This document shows, in pieces, positions 38,668 through 41,291 of a stretch of 41,291 nucleotides of DNA. Positions within the stretch are counted from its first letter, which is position 1, and every line of letters starts with the position of its first letter. The DNA comes from Bacilli bacterium (GTDB lineage: Bacteria; Bacillota_I; Bacilli_A; RF39; UBA660), in the NCBI GenBank assembly GCA_029100965.1, contig JAQXQC010000002.1:1-41291 (forward strand), in the 5' to 3' direction. A model generated the notes under the pieces. It saw only the letters and a program-made list of their open reading frames with translations, searched no databases and was not told where the DNA came from. Made by a program: the position numbers and the translations under genes.

Positions 38668-39345
38668 CTACTGAACACTTTCTAATTCAAATATATAAAT
38701 GGTTTGTTTGGTTTCATCATCCTTTGTACAAGTGATTAAAGTTAAACAGGTTTTACTTTCATCACGATAAATTGTTACTGTTCCATCTTTGGTATCATTA
38801 TATATATTAACAACTTTATAAGTATATTTTTTATTTTCATAAGTAATTGTTGCCGTATCACCTACTACTAATTGATATAAATTTCCAAAGTAACTATTGC
38901 TGTAATTTCCTGAATGGCCAATAATAATGGTATTTCCATTTTTTTCATCTGGATAAGATGATGAATCTAATACTTTTAAGTTAAATTTTACATTGTTTAG
39001 CGATGATTCTTTTTTATAAAAACCTTTATTAAAACTAATTTTAGGAATTTCTAAGATACCTGCATAAGTCTCATAATCATTATTTGTTGTTACTGGTTGC
39101 TGTGGTTGTGTTTGTTGCTCTTCTTTTTTCTCTTCTTTTTGTTGCTCTTCTTGTTTTTTTGCTTCTGCTTCTTTTTCTTCTTTTAAAAGTTCTGTTAATT
39201 CTAGATTTGTTGCACTAAATACTTTTTCTCTTTTTGCAACAACATAATCATTTAATAATAATGAAATTCCTACTACAATTAGAATAAGACATAAAAGTAT
39301 TTTATTTTTTAACTTTTTTGTATTCATTACCATCACCTTCCCCAT
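38668..39345 (-). CDS. Sortase
   Basis: N-terminal TM; 'YAGILEIPKISFNKGFY', 'NTIIIGHSGNYSNSYFGNLYQLVVGDTATITYENKKYTYKV', catalytic Cys context 'TCLTLITCTKDD'. Confidence 0.9.
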   Translation of the reverse strand: MGKVMVMNTKKLKNKILLCLILIVVGISLLLNDYVVAKREKVFSATNLELTELLKEEKEAEAKKQEEQQKEEKKEEQQTQPQQPVTTNNDYETYAGILEIPKISFNKGFYKKESSLNNVKFNLKVLDSSSYPDEKNGNTIIIGHSGNYSNSYFGNLYQLVVGDTATITYENKKYTYKVVNIYNDTKDGTVTIYRDESKTCLTLITCTKDDETKQTIYIFELESVQ

Positions 39346-39477
39346 AATATTTATTGGGAAATTACTTAAAATTCATTTAACCCTTTGTTCTCTTTTTGTA
39401 TTTCCCTTGATTTGGTTAACTATTTTAACACTAAAAAAGCTTGTTGTCAAGGCGTTTTTTTAACTTTTAGGAAACTA

Positions 39478-39504
39478 TTAGCAATCTAACTTGACAATTG
39501 CTAA
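39478..39504. promoter_or_regulatory. CIRCE-like HrcA operator upstream of clpB
   Basis: TTAGCAATC-N9-AATTGCTAA; consensus TTAGCACTC-N9-GAGTGCTAA; exact 9-9-9 geometry, 3 mismatches in 18 positions. Confidence 0.65.
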
Positions 39505-39518
39505 AAAAGTGCTATAAT
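39491..39518 (+). promoter_or_regulatory. Sigma-A-type promoter of clpB
   Basis: TTGACA - 16 nt - TATAAT, both boxes perfect consensus. Confidence 0.8.
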
Positions 39519-39551
39519 AGGGACATATAATGAAGAAAGGATGTGTTATAT

Positions 39552-41291
39552 ATGCAAAATAATTATCAAGAAGAACAAGTAAAACCACTTGAAAAATATG
39601 GTCGAGATATTACTAAAATGGTTGTTGATGGAAAAATCGATCCAGTTATTGGCCGTGATGAAGAAATTAGAAGTATTACTAGAATTTTATCTCGTAAAAC
39701 CAAAAATAATCCTGTTTTAATTGGTGAAGCTGGCGTTGGTAAAACAGCTATTGTAGAAGGTCTTGCCAGTCGTATTATTAAAGGAGATGTACCAAATAGT
39801 TTAAAAAACAAAACCATTTGGGAATTAGATATGGGAGCTTTAATCGCTGGAGCAAAATATCGTGGTGAATTTGAAGAAAGATTAAAAGCTGTATTAAAAG
39901 AAGTAAAGAATAGTCATGGTGATATCATTATGTTTATTGATGAAATTCATATGATTGTTGGTGCTGGAGGTATGGAAGGCGCAATGGATGCTGGAAATAT
40001 GTTAAAGCCAATGCTTGCACGTGGAGAAATCCATTGTATTGGGGCTACTACTTTAAATGAATATCGTAAATATATTGAAAAAGATGGAGCCCTAGAAAGA
40101 AGATTTCAAAAAGTTCAAGTTAAAGAACCAACAGTTTTAGATACTATTACTATTTTAAGAGGTTTGAAATCAAGATTTGAAGTTTATCATGGCGTAAACA
40201 TTAAAGATCGTGCTTTAGTTGCAGCGGCTACTTTGTCTGATCGTTATATTACTAGCCGATTTCTTCCTGATAAAGCGATTGACTTAGTTGATGAGGCTTG
40301 TGCTACGATTAAGGTACAAATGGAGTCTGTTCCAACTGAACTTGATGCTTTAACAAGAAAAATTATGCGTTTACAGATTGAAAAAGAAGCTTTAAAAAAA
40401 GAAAAAGATGATATTTCAAAAGCAAGAAAATTAGAAATTGAAAAAAATTTAAGTATTTTACATGAAAAAGAGCAAGAAATTAGTCGTGCCTGGGAAGAAG
40501 AAAAAGAAGTAAATACGGCTATTAGTAAAAAGAAAGAGGAAATCGAAAAAGCAAATTATCGTTTGGAGATAGCTGAGGCAAATTATGATTTAGAATCTGC
40601 TGCCAGATTGCGTCATGGTGTCATTCCAAAGTTAGAAAACGAACTTCAAGAATTAAATAAGCAAAATAAGAATGATATTTTGTCTGATACTGTTGATGAA
40701 GAAGATATTGCTGCTATTATCTCTAAATGGACAATGATTCCCGTTCAGAAACTTGTTGGTAGTGAACGAGACAAATTATTAAACTTAGAAAAAAATATGA
40801 ACGAGCGTGTTATTGGTCAAGAAGAAGCTATTCACTTAGTCAGTGAAGCAATCATTCGAGCTAGAGCAGGAATTAAAGATCCTAATCGTCCTATCGGTTC
40901 TTTCATTTTCTTAGGTCCTACTGGGGTTGGAAAAACTGAAGTTGCTAGAACATTAGCATATGAATTGTTTGATGATGAACGACATATGGTTAGGATTGAT
41001 ATGAGTGAATATATGGAACCCCATTCTGTCGCTAGATTAATTGGCTCTCCTCCAGGATATGTCGGCTATGACGATGGTGGTCAGTTAACTGAAGCTGTTA
41101 GAAGAAATCCTTATTCCATTGTTTTGTTTGATGAAATTGAAAAAGCACATAAAGATGTCTTTAATATTTTACTTCAAATCCTAGATGATGGTCGAATTAC
41201 AGATGGTCAAGGAAGAACAGTTGATTTTAAGAATACTATTATTATTATGACTTCTAATTTAGGAAGTGAATATATCTTAGAGAAAAAGGAA
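39552..41291 (+). CDS. clpB: ATP-dependent chaperone ClpB lacking the N-terminal domain (3' end outside window)
   Basis: Manual translation from ATG 39552: '[72 protein letters not shown]...', long M-domain, second Walker A '[13 protein letters not shown]'; open to window end. Confidence 0.95.
   Translation, partial: MQNNYQEEQVKPLEKYGRDITKMVVDGKIDPVIGRDEEIRSITRILSRKTKNNPVLIGEAGVGKTAIVEGLASRIIKGDVPNSLKNKTIWELDMGALIAGAKYRGEFEERLKAVLKEVKNSHGDIIMFIDEIHMIVGAGGMEGAMDAGNMLKPMLARGEIHCIGATTLNEYRKYIEKDGALERRFQKVQVKEPTVLDTITILRGLKSRFEVYHGVNIKDRALVAAATLSDRYITSRFLPDKAIDLVDEACATIKVQMESVPTELDALTRKIMRLQIEKEALKKEKDDISKARKLEIEKNLSILHEKEQEISRAWEEEKEVNTAISKKKEEIEKANYRLEIAEANYDLESAARLRHGVIPKLENELQELNKQNKNDILSDTVDEEDIAAIISKWTMIPVQKLVGSERDKLLNLEKNMNERVIGQEEAIHLVSEAIIRARAGIKDPNRPIGSFIFLGPTGVGKTEVARTLAYELFDDERHMVRIDMSEYMEPHSVARLIGSPPGYVGYDDGGQLTEAVRRNPYSIVLFDEIEKAHKDVFNILLQILDDGRITDGQGRTVDFKNTIIIMTSNLGSEYILEKKE

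Noticed and set aside
39431-39461. AAAAAAGCTTG-TTGT-CAAGGCGTTTTTT hairpin upstream of clpB
   Set aside because: Could be a weak terminator, but the stem has mismatches and no gene reads into it from the left on the plus strand; not called.
39566-39817. Minus-strand ORF, 83 aa
   Set aside because: Antisense to the clpB first AAA domain.
1-41291. CRISPR array, transposase, integrase, toxin-antitoxin or restriction-modification genes
   Set aside because: Looked for direct-repeat arrays and hallmark motifs on both strands and saw none. This is a by-eye negative and should be confirmed with CRISPR and defence-gene finders.

Overview
AT-rich, low-GC Firmicutes-like chromosomal segment using the standard code (TGA is a stop, e.g. 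gpr and the GT2 gene). Most of the window is core genome with most genes on the minus strand: rpsT, gpr, ffh, murC, trmD, rimM, TrmH/SpoU methyltransferase, spoVB-like flippase, miaB-ylbF/ymcA, lepA, RluA-family synthase, glmS, and the 5' part of clpB running off the right edge. gpr and the spoVB-like gene suggest an endospore-forming ancestry or lifestyle. RNA features are a tRNA-Gly(TCC) with encoded CCA and its own terminator, and a glmS ribozyme directly upstream of glmS. No CRISPR array, transposase or prophage module was recognised. Items most worth a second look: (1) an apparent operon of a sortase with two paralogous 5-TM membrane proteins; (2) a divergent RNB-domain ribonuclease with a novel helical N-terminus, no S1 domain, and Cys in place of one catalytic-site Asp; (3) an uncharacterised cluster at 16.2-19.8 kb containing a protein built of about seven ~64-aa repeats; (4) rsmE split by one in-frame TAA; (5) a PBP reading frame that breaks right after its SxN motif at the left window edge; (6) a CIRCE-like 9-9-9 inverted repeat overlapping the -35 box of a clpB that lacks the N domain. 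I did not find a clear-cut, previously undescribed defence or mobile system. All product names come from reading protein motifs by eye, with no database search.
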